Origin: Chinchilla lanigera
Taxonomy: Eukaryota; Chordata; Mammalia; Rodentia; Chinchillidae
Direction: 5' to 3'
Assembly: GCF_000276665.1 (NCBI RefSeq)
Contig: NW_004955429.1
Coordinates: 3,576,184-3,640,183, forward strand
DNA: 64,000 nt
Shown here: piece after piece, positions 12,764 to 22,740 of the stretch
Position numbering within the stretch: the stretch's first letter is position 1
How the letters are laid out: each line of letters starts with the position of its first letter
Program-made: the position numbers and the translations under genes
Notes under the pieces: model-generated
What the model was told of the DNA's origin: nothing
The model's input: only the letters and a program-made list of their open reading frames with translations
The model's database searches: none

Positions 12764-13496
12764 CCTCAGCAGATATTGAAATCATCAATGAGGGGCTACT
12801 ATTGTTGTGTCTGGCAGGAGAGTCTCTGAGTGACTCTCCACCTCTCTTCAGGTTGTACCCCCTCACTTGAAGAGTAAAGAAGTGGGGCTCTTAGCAGAAA
12901 TGGAGGAGTCAAGGCTGGTATAGCAGGAAGCAAAAAGTTATTTAGAGTGTGGTAAATATAGATAAACTATCTTAGCAGCGGAGTGATGCTACAGGATAGG
13001 GGACATCCTGCTTGGCATGCCTGGTGAGTACAAGATGTACTTCATACTTGTAAGGGGAGGCTGGTTTCTAAAAATAACCATTTTCTGATTGGTGGTGTAG
13101 GCCAGTCCGGTTCTTAGCCTTCATTTCTGGGAAAGGGACAAGATCAGCATTAGTAAATGTGAGTAACACTCTCATAAGGATACAGTAGGGTAGATTTTCT
13201 CAAGTACATGTGATGATCTTATAATCATTAGCTACAGATAAGCAGTGCAATTATCAGCCAGAGACAAACATGTGATGATTTTACCCTGTTAGTCATCAGA
13301 ATTTGTCCTGTGTTTTTTCTATGTTCATCTGTCCCTACCTTATGAGTCCGTATCTTGTGGGATTTCCACTCCCCAGTGATAGGGAATTCATTGTGCCTCC
13401 TAAATGGCATCCAAACTATATAAGACTAGTGAGGGGCCCAACAAGTAGTATTTGAAATACTATTAAAAAACAAATTTCTTATTTTTAGACAATATA

Positions 13497-13810
13497 GGTG
13501 TCTTGGTTACTTTTCTCTCATTGCTGGGACAAAATACTGACACCCAAAATTAAGGAAGGAAAGGTCTATGTAGTTCACAGTTTGTGACAGTTTCAGTCCG
13601 TCCTGGGATGGCTCCAAGGCAGAGTGGCAAATGGCAGAGGGGCAATAATTCACGGCAGCAGAAAACAATAAAAACAGCAAGAGCACAAGGGGGGAGCAGG
13701 CCTGTTCTTGTACAGGCTCAGGACGTAGAACTGCTGAGGCACTTAACCAAGCCTCTAGACTCTTTAAGTTGGCGCACTGTATCAACCATAACAATAGGAT
13801 ACCAGCATTG
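13497..13810 (-). repeat. Solo MaLR-type LTR, minus strand
   Basis: It starts with 'cttggttacttttctctcat' and 'tgctgggacaaaatactgac', followed by 'agttcacagtttgtgacag' and 'ggcagagtggcaaatggcag'. This is the reversed 3' half of a rodent MaLR LTR. The 133-codon + strand frame over it (13584-13985) is a by-product of the repeat. Confidence 0.75.
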
Positions 13811-13995
13811 CTTCCTAGACCCAATGGATCATCCTACTCGCTTGCCTTTCCCCCAAAGACCACTCTTAAATGATTGTCCAGAAGCTACTGGCATGAAAAT
13901 GATCAGAAATAATTATTTAAAATGTAGATTATTGAATTCTAATCTAGAGGAATTTTGTCAAGTCTTTGAAAATGTATTCCAGTAATCTGTATGGA

Positions 13996-14168
13996 CAAAG
14001 AATGCATACTATATGCTGTTTGACACTTTCCCCAAACTTTTATATGATTAACCAATTAAAACCTTAGGGAAACATGATGGGACCCATATTATTATGCCTG
14101 TTTTTCAAACTGAATATTGACACACAGACAGATTAAGCAATTTGTTCAATGATATATACTAATAACTG
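13996..14168 (+). repeat. MIR SINE fragment
   Basis: It contains the diverged MIR order: 'tattattatgcctgtttttc', 'aaactgaatattgacacaca', and 'gattaagcaatttgttcaat' followed by 'actaataactgg'. This matches the 3' half of the MIR consensus. Immediately downstream is the start of an LTR. Confidence 0.65.
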
Positions 14169-14170
14169 GA

Positions 14171-14591
14171 TGTAAGGTAAATTTTATGTGTCAATTTGTC
14201 TGGGTCATGGGGTGCACAAATTAAATGGTATTCCTGAGTGTGTCTATGAAGGTGTTTCTGGTGCAAATTAGCATCTAATTTGTTTCATTTAGTAAAGTAG
14301 ATTGTCTTCTGCACTGTATGTGGGCATCATCCTACCCATTGATGGTCTAAACGGAGCAAAATGGGGGGGATTAACCATTTTTTTCTTGCTTGAACTGGAA
14401 TATCTGATATCATCTTTCCCATCCTTGGCTTGAGATTAATATCAACAGCTCTCCTGTTCTCAGTTACAAACTTGGACTCAATCATAGCATTGACTTTCTT
14501 GTGTCTCCAGCTTGCAGATGGCTGGAAGGTCATGGAAATTTTCACCCTCCATAATCATGTGAGCCAATTCCTCATAATAAATCTCTCTTGT

Positions 14592-14630
<39 letters not shown>

Positions 14631-14672
14631 GTGTATGTATTTTGGTTCTCATTCTCTGAAGACCTCTAATGC
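14171..14672 (+). repeat. LTR-like element (tgt..ggtaattttatgtgtcaa type) with internal (TG)n
   Basis: It begins 'tgtaaggtaaattttatgtg' and 'tcaatttgtctgggtcatgg', continues with 'gtgtctatgaaggtgtttct', 'tgtgtctccagcttgcagat', 'aatcatgtgagccaattcct' and an AATAAA-like 'cataataaatctctc', and ends near 'tctctgaagacctctaatgca'. It starts TG and ends CA, as LTRs do. I recognise this as a widespread mammalian LTR-type repeat but will not commit to a name. A TG microsatellite occupies the AT/CA-rich part before the 3' end. Confidence 0.65.
14596..14630. repeat. (TG)n microsatellite
   Basis: About 17 dinucleotide units in a row, within the 3' part of the LTR-like element at 14171-14672. Likely length-polymorphic. 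Confidence 0.97.
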
Positions 14673-15002
14673 ACTGGGAGAACTGGGATTCGAAACACTA
14701 GTTGCTGTGATACACCAGTTCCTAGATGATTCTTAGGTACACATTAGGTTTAAAATCACTCTCTTGCATTGTTTTATAAATATCTCAGAATGGATCTACT
14801 TATCTTTGGGATCATTCTTAGCTTATCAATTCTGGTTCAAATTATTTGTAAAACCAAATTTATAATTAAAAACTGGAAACAGCTTAGTAAACTATATGTC
14901 CTATAGAAATAAGAAACCAAATATGCTAAAATACATTCAAAATTTGGTAAATTCTTCAGATAATCATGTATAGTGTCACTACATATGACTGTAATTAAAA
15001 CT

Positions 15003-15350
15003 GTTTTTTTTTCCCCCACACAGATCTTTTAACAAAAAGGAGGTCACAGTGCTGTCTGAACCCATGTGTCAGTTCTCAGCAAAAGCACTGCAGGACAAAT
15101 GTCTTTGGACCATTGTCCCTGGCCAGCAGCAGAAAGGAGGAAGCAGCCTCATTCGGAGCTGCTCTATGCAGGTGCAGTCTATTTTTAGTCTCTCCAACTA
15201 TATGCGTCAGGTGGGGGTGCACAGGACAATAGAACCTCTAGCCAGCGCCACCGCCAAAATGTCCCATTGCAACAGGGGCAGCAATTAGAGCTCAGAGCTG
15301 TTGCCCTCAGGCTCCCAACCCAGCTCAGCTCTCTGGCTGGGTCTCACTTT
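15003..15350 (+). other. Repeat-free block with acceptor-like site, E-boxes and MEF2-like site
   Basis: A long pyrimidine run ending in cccccacacag (AG at 15022-15023) looks like a strong 3' splice site. Downstream DNA is GC-richer than its neighbours. It carries a MEF2-type word ctatttttag (15179-15188) between two CAGGTG E-boxes (15169-15174 and 15208-15213). It could be a regulatory element, a non-coding RNA exon, or chance. The 79-codon frame at 15049-15288 has no recognisable domain. Confidence 0.25.
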
Positions 15351-16033
15351 AAGGTATATTAGGGATGAACGTAAGAATGACACAGTCACTGATGAAACTG
15401 CTTTGATGTAAACAAACATTGGTCAGCAACCTAAAGGGCCACAGAATCACCATAGAAGTGGGTTATAAATGCAAAATTTCAGGGCTGACTTTCAGAGAAC
15501 TCATCAGTGTGGTCCAGGACCCAGCATTTTCTGAAAGATTCCAGGTACTTCTGATACAGGGGTCTGACCACCATACTTTGAGAACATATTGCTGGAGAAA
15601 GAGATTTGGGTAGAATGAATACAGATGGAACAAATGGCACCATTTTTATTAATGAAAAAATATCACCACATAATGCAGCTAGAGACGAAGTAGAAATATT
15701 GGATGGAAAGAGAGACAACAGAGACTGAAGAAAGCGATAAACGAGGGGAGAGGCATTAGGTCCTTCCTGCATGGTTTCTTTATCTGACATGGGAATGACT
15801 TGGAAGAATTAGATCAAGAGCTATTGGATATCATCACGTCTGATCACCTCTGGTCTAGAGATATCTTCTGGTGGCTGAAGGTCTGGCTATTTCAATATAC
15901 TTGACAATACAACCTTGAGACCATGCTTTGACTGCCATGAAAGCTGCACTAAAATTGTACTTGAGAACACAGTGAAGAATTAAGGGCCATTAGACAATGA
16001 TTTTATGGTATTTAGAGTTGAGATGCCCCATTT

Positions 16034-16392
16034 ATATTAGTCAGTTTTCCTATTGCTGGACATAATACAGTACCTGACACAACCTAAAGGAGGAGAAAAT
16101 TCAGCTCACATTTTAAGAAACTCAGTCAGTGGTTGGATGTATCAAGGCAGAAACATCAAAGTTGGGAGGGTGTGGCAGAGAAAACTTGCTCACCTCATGG
16201 CAGCCAGGAGGTAGAGAGAAAAGGGAAAAGCTAAGATATATGCTTCAAAAGCATGCCCCAGTGACACCCCTCTTCCAATTAGACCCCCCTCATTTAGCTA
16301 TGAACTCAGTGCACCAATCCGTGGAAGAATAAAGCTCCACCTCTGAAGACATGAGACTTTGGGGGACATTTTAGACCTAAACCTTAATACTC
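16034..16392 (-). repeat. Solo MaLR-type LTR, minus strand
   Basis: It starts with 'ttagtcagttttcctattgc' and 'tggacataatacagtacctg', then 'cagctcacattttaagaaac' and 'caaggcagaaacatcaaagt'. It continues with a 'caccctcttcc' block, 'ttagctatgaactcagtgc' and 'gacatgagactttgggggac'. The order of blocks is that of a reversed MaLR LTR. Confidence 0.78.
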
Positions 16393-17049
16393 TTGGTTCC
16401 TGTAGAGGGATGCAAATAGCTTATTGGAGCTGAGAACTAAAGCCTGCTGCTCAGGGATAAGCAGGAGCTATGCCAGGTCCCCTCTGCAAGGAGGGCTGTT
16501 TCCCGAGGGAACCTGAGTCATGGGGGCAGAGGAGGAGAAAGAACTTGCAGCTGGGCCCGGTGAAACCCTGGCTTTCTAATGTCAAGATGGTGCGTACTGG
16601 TTTCAGACCTCCACCACAGGCCAGGGTCTGCTGTTTCAGGTCCTGAGAATGAGCCTTGACAAAGAGTTTCGACGCCTGTCTGTTCAGTGGAGAGTCCTGC
16701 TTAGCTGTCTCTGTACAAAATGTTCTTTTATCAGATAGCATCGTCTTTGAAGGCTGTGCTGTCACGTATTTCTCAGCATCCTTGTCTTCTGGAGGAAAGT
16801 AATCTTGACCTGTCAGCAGGTCAGCTTTACATCAAAAGTCTCCAAGGTGGGATCTGCTACTGATGTAAAATTGAAAAATATGATTAGGCCAGAAATACTA
16901 AGATTTCTCCTATATATGAGTAGAACTAAGAGATCTGTCAACTGAAACTACCTTGTTTAAATACCTGACAAATTTTTAGTTTGGCAATAGGCCTCTACCC
17001 AATTTTTAGTGTGGGTTACTCAGCTTTCTGATAATATAAAACAATATTG

Positions 17050-17553
17050 GTAGTAATCAGTTTATAAAGTGAAGAGGTTATTTTGGCTCACAACTTTGAC
17101 GGTTCCAGTCTATGACTGACTGGCCTCCCTGGTTTGGACCCATGGCAAAGCAATACATCAAGGTGGGGAGTTGGTGGTGGGGTATAACCATGCATTTCAT
17201 GGTCAGGAGGTAAAAAAGAGGAAAAGGCAGGGTTTGGAGTCCCATGAAGCCCTCTGAGGACAGAGCCTCAGTAACCAGGAGACCACCTGGTAAGCTGCAC
17301 CTCTGAATGTGCCCCACCACCTCCCAGCAGGTCCATGGCTGGGGCCAGGCCTTAGTACATGGGCCTTGGAGGGACATTCAAATGTTCTGCCTCTCTCCTC
17401 CCTCCCTTCTCTTTCTCCTGAGCTCTGTCTGTTGGTCTCTGTCTCTCTGATTTATGGTGCTAGGGACTGAACCCAGGGCGTAGAGAATGCTAAACAAGTA
17501 CTCTACCGCTGAGCCAGCCCTTGGAGGGACCTTCAGGATCCAAACTATAGCAC
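17050..17553 (-). repeat. Solo MaLR-type LTR interrupted by a SINE
   Basis: The left part (17050-17380) reads as a reversed MaLR LTR: 'gaggttattttggctcacaa', 'cagtctatgactgactggcc', 'ccaccacctcccagcaggtc', 'gggccttggagggacattca'. The LTR resumes at 17519 with 'ccttggagggacc' and ends 'ccaaactatagcac'. The 138 bp between are a SINE flanked by a near-perfect target-site duplication, so the SINE is younger than the LTR. Confidence 0.78.
17381..17518 (-). mobile_element. ID-like SINE inserted in an LTR, minus strand
   Basis: The right part is a reversed tRNA-like head ('gggactgaacccagggcgt', then 'gtactctaccgctgagcc'); the left part is a C/T-rich reversed tail. The flanking repeats at 17364-17380 and 17519-17535 differ at one of 17 positions. 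The host is the MaLR LTR at 17050-17553. Confidence 0.82.
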
Positions 17554-18435
17554 AAGGATGATAAAAGAAAGAACCCTTCATACTCTTGTCCATACATTCG
17601 TGGAAGGAAATGGTAAATATTCATTTGGTCACTCAGTGTTCTGCATTTTAAGTTTCATGTGAGACATTTATTTCAAGCTTACTGTAAAGGAAAGATTTCC
17701 TTTTGTGATAAGCTGGCATAACTTTTTTGTGTTCTCTAAGATAGCTGAATGTTTATTCTAAGCTTTAATGTGACCCTTTTCCTTTTGTTGATTGCTTCTC
17801 TAACTCTGACTGTTTTATTTTTTTCTATTTAACTATGAATATTTTGTATTGCTTCAAAACTTTAATCTTTTTTAATCTAAGCAGGTAGATAGGTAGATAT
17901 AGGTAGTAGGTTGGATCATTTATAAAAATTAAGGAAGATGAGATTTGTCCCTCTGCCAGTTATTCCATTCATTCTTTTCCCCATGGAGCGTGCAGATTTT
18001 AGTTACCTACAGCGCTGCACGGCTCTTATTGGCAGTTTCTCTGCCTGTTAACTTCATTTCTGTGCATTATGTTTTCACTACTAAGTTTTTAAATGGCTAC
18101 TCCACCATTTTAATCTTTGGTTCTATGATGACTATGAGCAAGAGCTCTCGTCCTCAGATAACAGAGGTGAATATATTTCATGAGAAAGCACTGTGCAAAT
18201 TTTTAGCAGAGACATTTACAGTGACATAGAACAGTGGTGCCTGTGTGCAGTGCCAAGCTTTGGGGTTGTAAGGACCAGCAGTTGCTCCCTGTGTGTGATG
18301 CTCCATGATCAAGGCACCCTCTGGAGACAAGTTCAGGCTGGAAGTTCTCTGAGAAAGGGGATTTTCCGAATGGTAGCTTTATGAATACACTTCATACTTA
18401 GCTCTAGCTGCCCTTTATTTCTCTCTCTCCATTTG

Positions 18436-18490
<55 letters not shown>
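18436..18490. repeat. (TC)n(TG)n compound microsatellite
   Basis: A TC run (about 18436-18463) passes directly into a TG run (18464-18490). It abuts the 3' side of an ID-like SINE in minus orientation, so it probably grew from that element's tail. Confidence 0.95.
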
Positions 18491-18586
18491 CACGCCTGCA
18501 TGCACATGCACACACTGTGGATTAGACCCAGGACCTTATGCCTGCTAAATGTGAGCTACTACAGAGCTGCATCTCCAATCCCCCTA
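18491..18586 (-). mobile_element. Diverged ID-like SINE, minus strand
   Basis: 'gtggattagacccaggacct' followed by 'tatgcctgctaaatgtgagc' and 'ctgcatctccaatcccc' is the reverse of the tRNA-like SINE head seen better preserved at 12653 and 44386. No clear target-site duplication, which fits an older copy or a flank altered by microsatellite growth. Confidence 0.65.
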
Positions 18587-18954
18587 CCTTCCAGTTTATC
18601 TGTTGAAAATGTCAAAAGAGGCTCATATAAAGTTTGGGAGATAGAAAGGCAGGTACATTTTAATTTTTGTGATTGTAAAAGCCTTACACACTCCTGAATG
18701 TCATGTTTCAAGGAGAGCATACTCACAGCACATTTATCTCAATATAGGCCTCATCTGTCCTCATGTCTCTGGGACTGTATTAGATGAATTGCATGATAAA
18801 ATAAACAAATGAATTGCTTTAGAACCAAGGCTCCATGTTAGATTCCTCTTTATTCTATCTTATGTTTAGATGCTGATTAAATGACAACCTTATTTTATAT
18901 TATTTTCCTTTATGTTGCTAATATGAGTTAAACTAATTAGGCTTCACACAACTC

Positions 18955-19026
18955 CACTTAATTTAATAAATAGTTTAATAAATGATAATTTAATAAATAA
19001 TTTAAGAAATGATAATTTAATAAATA
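18955..19026. repeat. AT-rich minisatellite (TTTAATAAAT motif)
   Basis: The words 'tttaataaat' and 'aatgataatttaataaata' recur at least four times over about 70 bp with small changes, giving a short imperfect tandem array of low complexity. Confidence 0.8.
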
Positions 19027-19979
19027 AAATGTTTTACAAGCCAAATGAAGGGGAAAACTTCGTAAGCTTCAGAAACATGTAATTATTGATGGCAAGCAGG
19101 TCCATAATAGAGACAAAGAAGGCATACTCCAAAGATCAGACAATGTCTACTGCATGTAGATTTCATGAGAATCAAACAGAACAAAGAATATAAAGGACAC
19201 AGCGCACCCTCTGAAGCATGGAAATATGAGACTGAAGCATAGCAGGCTGTCTTGGCTGAGCATAAAGTCAGGTTTAATTTCTTATTTAAGAAATAAGTGG
19301 AGTTTGAGTTCAGGTATCACTATTGAGTCCAGCTACAAATGTCTACAGTGAAATATTTACTAAATTGAGCATTCAAATAAAACTAAAGGTTCTAACTTGG
19401 GTATCACTGATGATGCCAAGATAATTTGTGGATAGCAAGGATCTCAGAAGGGAAGCATGGTGTAGAAGAATGCTTAGAAATGCAAAACAACAGAAATGCC
19501 AGCAACCTTGGTGTTGGAAGAAACTGTTAAAAATATGAACTTTTCTCCAAGGAGAAAACCATCAAAGAAAGTTGACAAAGATGCTAAGTAAACGCTTGAA
19601 TTCAATAATGTGTAAGTGTAGGAAGTTTCTGTGATAGACTGTGGGAGGTAATTAACAGGTAAGTTATGTTAGGGGAATTCCAAAATCATGGATCTTCCAT
19701 GGAATTCTTCCTGGGTTTCAAGTTTCCTGACCAGTGATTGTAAAGAAAAAATAATAACAGCTTTGGAGTAGGTCATTTAAGACATTGATAATCTTGATAC
19801 ATGTTAAGTGGCTCAAATGAGCCACAAATATATTTGACTTAGAGAAAAATAGCTTTTGATTTGTTGTCTTCCAGACAGCGGTCTTCTGTTTTGATCTTTT
19901 CTTGACCCAAATTCATAGTCATTGAATTTTAGAGCTTTATCTAACCTGAAGGATAAGCTACTCTTATCTCCACATTTGG

Positions 19980-20256
19980 TTAAGAGCAAGACTTTTGAAT
20001 AAAGTAGGTTGAGATTAAAACTGCCTCATTGCTCAGAAGCCTCAGACAGGTTACTTAACTTTTTCACCTAAAAAAGTAAATATAAAAACATAGTTCTATT
20101 TGTAGTTATACAAAATTGTAGGATAACTGGTGTAATACTGGGGGCAATAATTTAGCATAAGTTTGGGTAGTTGTTCTTTCTAGGCCCAGACTAAGAGACC
20201 TGTTTAAGGCTACACAGTGAGCTGTGGGAGAATTTGAATTCATACAGGGATCCTAA
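19980..20256 (+). repeat. Two MIR-like fragments
   Basis: The first (about 19980-20100) has 'cctcagacaggttacttaac' followed by 'tttttcacctaaaaaagtaa', matching the MIR core. The second (about 20165-20256) has 'cctgtttaaggctacacagt' and 'gggagaatttgaattcatac', matching the MIR 3' half. They may be one element with inserted or lost DNA between. Confidence 0.55.
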
Positions 20257-21840
20257 GAGAGGTGCTCTTACCATAACATATGAGTTTGTGGATCCCTAAA
20301 AAGATATTTTCATATCAAAAACAAAAGGCAATAGGAATTGACTCTTTTCACTGTTGTGTTTCTAAGTTTAGTTAATGGTTATAATTTATAGCCCAGTGAC
20401 TAAGGTCCCACCAACAGTGTGTGAGTTGGGGATTTAATTTATGTGGATGTGCCCTTCTTTACTGTATGTTGAAGCTTACAGTTGGCTGTTCTGGAACAGA
20501 CTGTGTCAGAAGTCCAGCTCAGACTGTGTAGTGATGCATATAAGGGTTTGGACACAGTGACCTGAAAGGAATCTTGGATGGAGCTGCCCTGATTCCACAG
20601 ACTGTTTCTCAAAACTATTAGCTGAGAGAAATTTCCATGCACTTCAAGGCTCAGAAGTGGTGTCTTGTTTGGCAGTTGTTTAGCTTTATCATAGGGAAGA
20701 AATCATCGGGTAAGACTCCCTGGAGAAATGGACTTGAGTTGAACCTTGAAATATTCATTAAAGATTAATCAAATGGAAAGAAAAAGAAAAAGATAGAGAA
20801 GAAAAACTGTTCTTTGTAATTGTCTAGCAAGGATTAGACATTCCCCTGTCTGTTATAAAACAGAACAATAAAATCTGTCTTTAGTGGATGTCTTCCTTTA
20901 CAATGGAATAGAATTTCTTAATAAGGGAAAAAATACTTTAAATGTGAATTTCCAATAGAAGTATCATTAACTTTCATTAAACCATCTGCACCTGGTTCCT
21001 GTATATACATTTTGGAGAACTTCTAATGAAAAAAAGAGGGGCTACTGAAGTTCTCTTTGTAGTTACACAGAATGGTAGGATAAAACCTACTTTAGTTCTA
21101 TGGTGCAACTGGAAAAAGCACAAGCAGTTCAATATGACTATCTCTGCCATATCCTTAATTAAGTAACTACTTTTTATCTTTCTTAAAGAGATGTTTCACC
21201 CAAACCATGATGATGGAATTAACCAACACCAGGTTTGACATTTTGCTATAAACAACTAGAAAACTGTTTTCAGATATTAGACAAAAGTTAGAATAAGACT
21301 GATAGTCCTAAGGGGAGAGAAACAAAGAAAGTGAGCCTACCAACCTGGCTTTCTGCCAGAAGGCATTTTCTGGGCAGTTATCCAAGCAGAAAAAGTTGAG
21401 AGGAGCCTGGTTTCACCGAGTTGAGAAAACACAGATCACAATCTGGCTTGAGGTGACTGGAATTTGCAGTGTGAAGGACCAAGGTACTGTAGAGATGCAC
21501 GAATGTCGCCTCGGTACTGTACACTAGTAAATTGCATATGTAGAGTGTAGAGTTCTATGAGGCTGAGAAAAGAATAGTATGAGATTTGTATGCTGAACAA
21601 TTGCTAGAGTTCACAAATCTAGAAGATATTCACCTTTCAGCTGGGGTGAACAACTAGAGTATAGGCTGTAGTCCACCGGGAGGTCACACTTTAGGTTTAG
21701 GGTAAAACTATTCCTAAAGCAAGACAATGCTATATTTGCCCTAATATAGCTTCAAAACAAGCTTCAAAATAATTAAATTGATATTCAAGTAATTTTAGTG
21801 CATTAGAGATTGAATTCTCACATTCTTTCAGACAACAAAC
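20257..21840. other. Unassigned AT-rich stretch
   Basis: No recognisable repeat, RNA gene or coding frame; the longest open frames here are below 70 codons. Confidence 0.5.
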
Positions 21841-22640
21841 CCTAATACTCAAACATCATATTACTCATAAAAGTTAATTTGCAATAAAAAATTACAGAGC
21901 ATACGAAAGAATAATAAACTGCACTCATTATTTGGAAAGAATATGCCAAAGATCTAGAAAATATGGAGATGATAGAAGTAGAAGACAAGAACTTGAAAAG
22001 ATTTATTGAAAGTACAGTAAATGATTTAAGAGAAAATATGAATATCATGATGTAAGATATGGAGAATACACTTAAAAAGAATCCAGCGAAATTGATAAAC
22101 ACTAAAAAACAAAATTTAAAGTAAAATGTTTGATCATCTCCACCTGTGCTACCCAGGTGAAGGTGCAGAGGGCTGATCCTCTCATCTCCATCTATACCAC
22201 CAAGACTCAGGTGAACAGCACGGAGGGCACACTCCTATCTCCATCACTGCTGCAACCCAGGTGAGCCACGCTGGAAAACCCAGAGAGTGACCCCTCCCCT
22301 TGCTGCTGCCAGGACTGAGGTGAATGTTATGGGAAGGCCCAGAGACCAGAGGAATGCCAGTGACACAGGAGGGTCCCAACTAGGGCACAAGATGGACAAG
22401 TGGGATTAGTGGTATGAAAAGACCAAAGCAACAATAATGATATAAGCCAACAGGTGCTAAGTTAGATGAACCAGCACTGTGTTTAGAAATGAAGACACAG
22501 AATAGAAGCAGCTGGGCATCCCTGCCACTCCTGTTCTTTTTTATTTGCTTGTTATTTTCTGTTGTTTTTGTTGTGTTTTCATTTGTTTTATTTTTGTTTT
22601 TGTTTTCTCTTTTCTTTTTTCTATTTTCCTCCTCTTTTCT
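21841..22640 (+). mobile_element. Probable upstream part of L1, with short tandem units
   Basis: About 21890-22120 is A-rich with a broken lysine/asparagine/glutamate-rich frame, compatible with a decayed coiled-coil ORF1. 22150-22330 holds four imperfect copies of a 50-57 bp unit, each with a 'caggtga'-like word (near 22154, 22211, 22259, 22316). 22535-22640 is T-rich. The link to the L1 body that starts about 22740 is inferred from position only. Confidence 0.4.
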
Positions 22641-22740
22641 AAATAACTAGGGGTAACGCCAGTCACAAAACTAATCCCATCCTCCAAACCCAGAGACCAA
22701 GTTCAGGAAATCACTTGCTTACTCCTTTTTTCTTTCTGAG

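Noticed and set aside
13584..13985. 133-codon + strand open frame
   Set aside because: Most of it runs antisense through a MaLR LTR and its end is low-complexity unique DNA; no protein feature.
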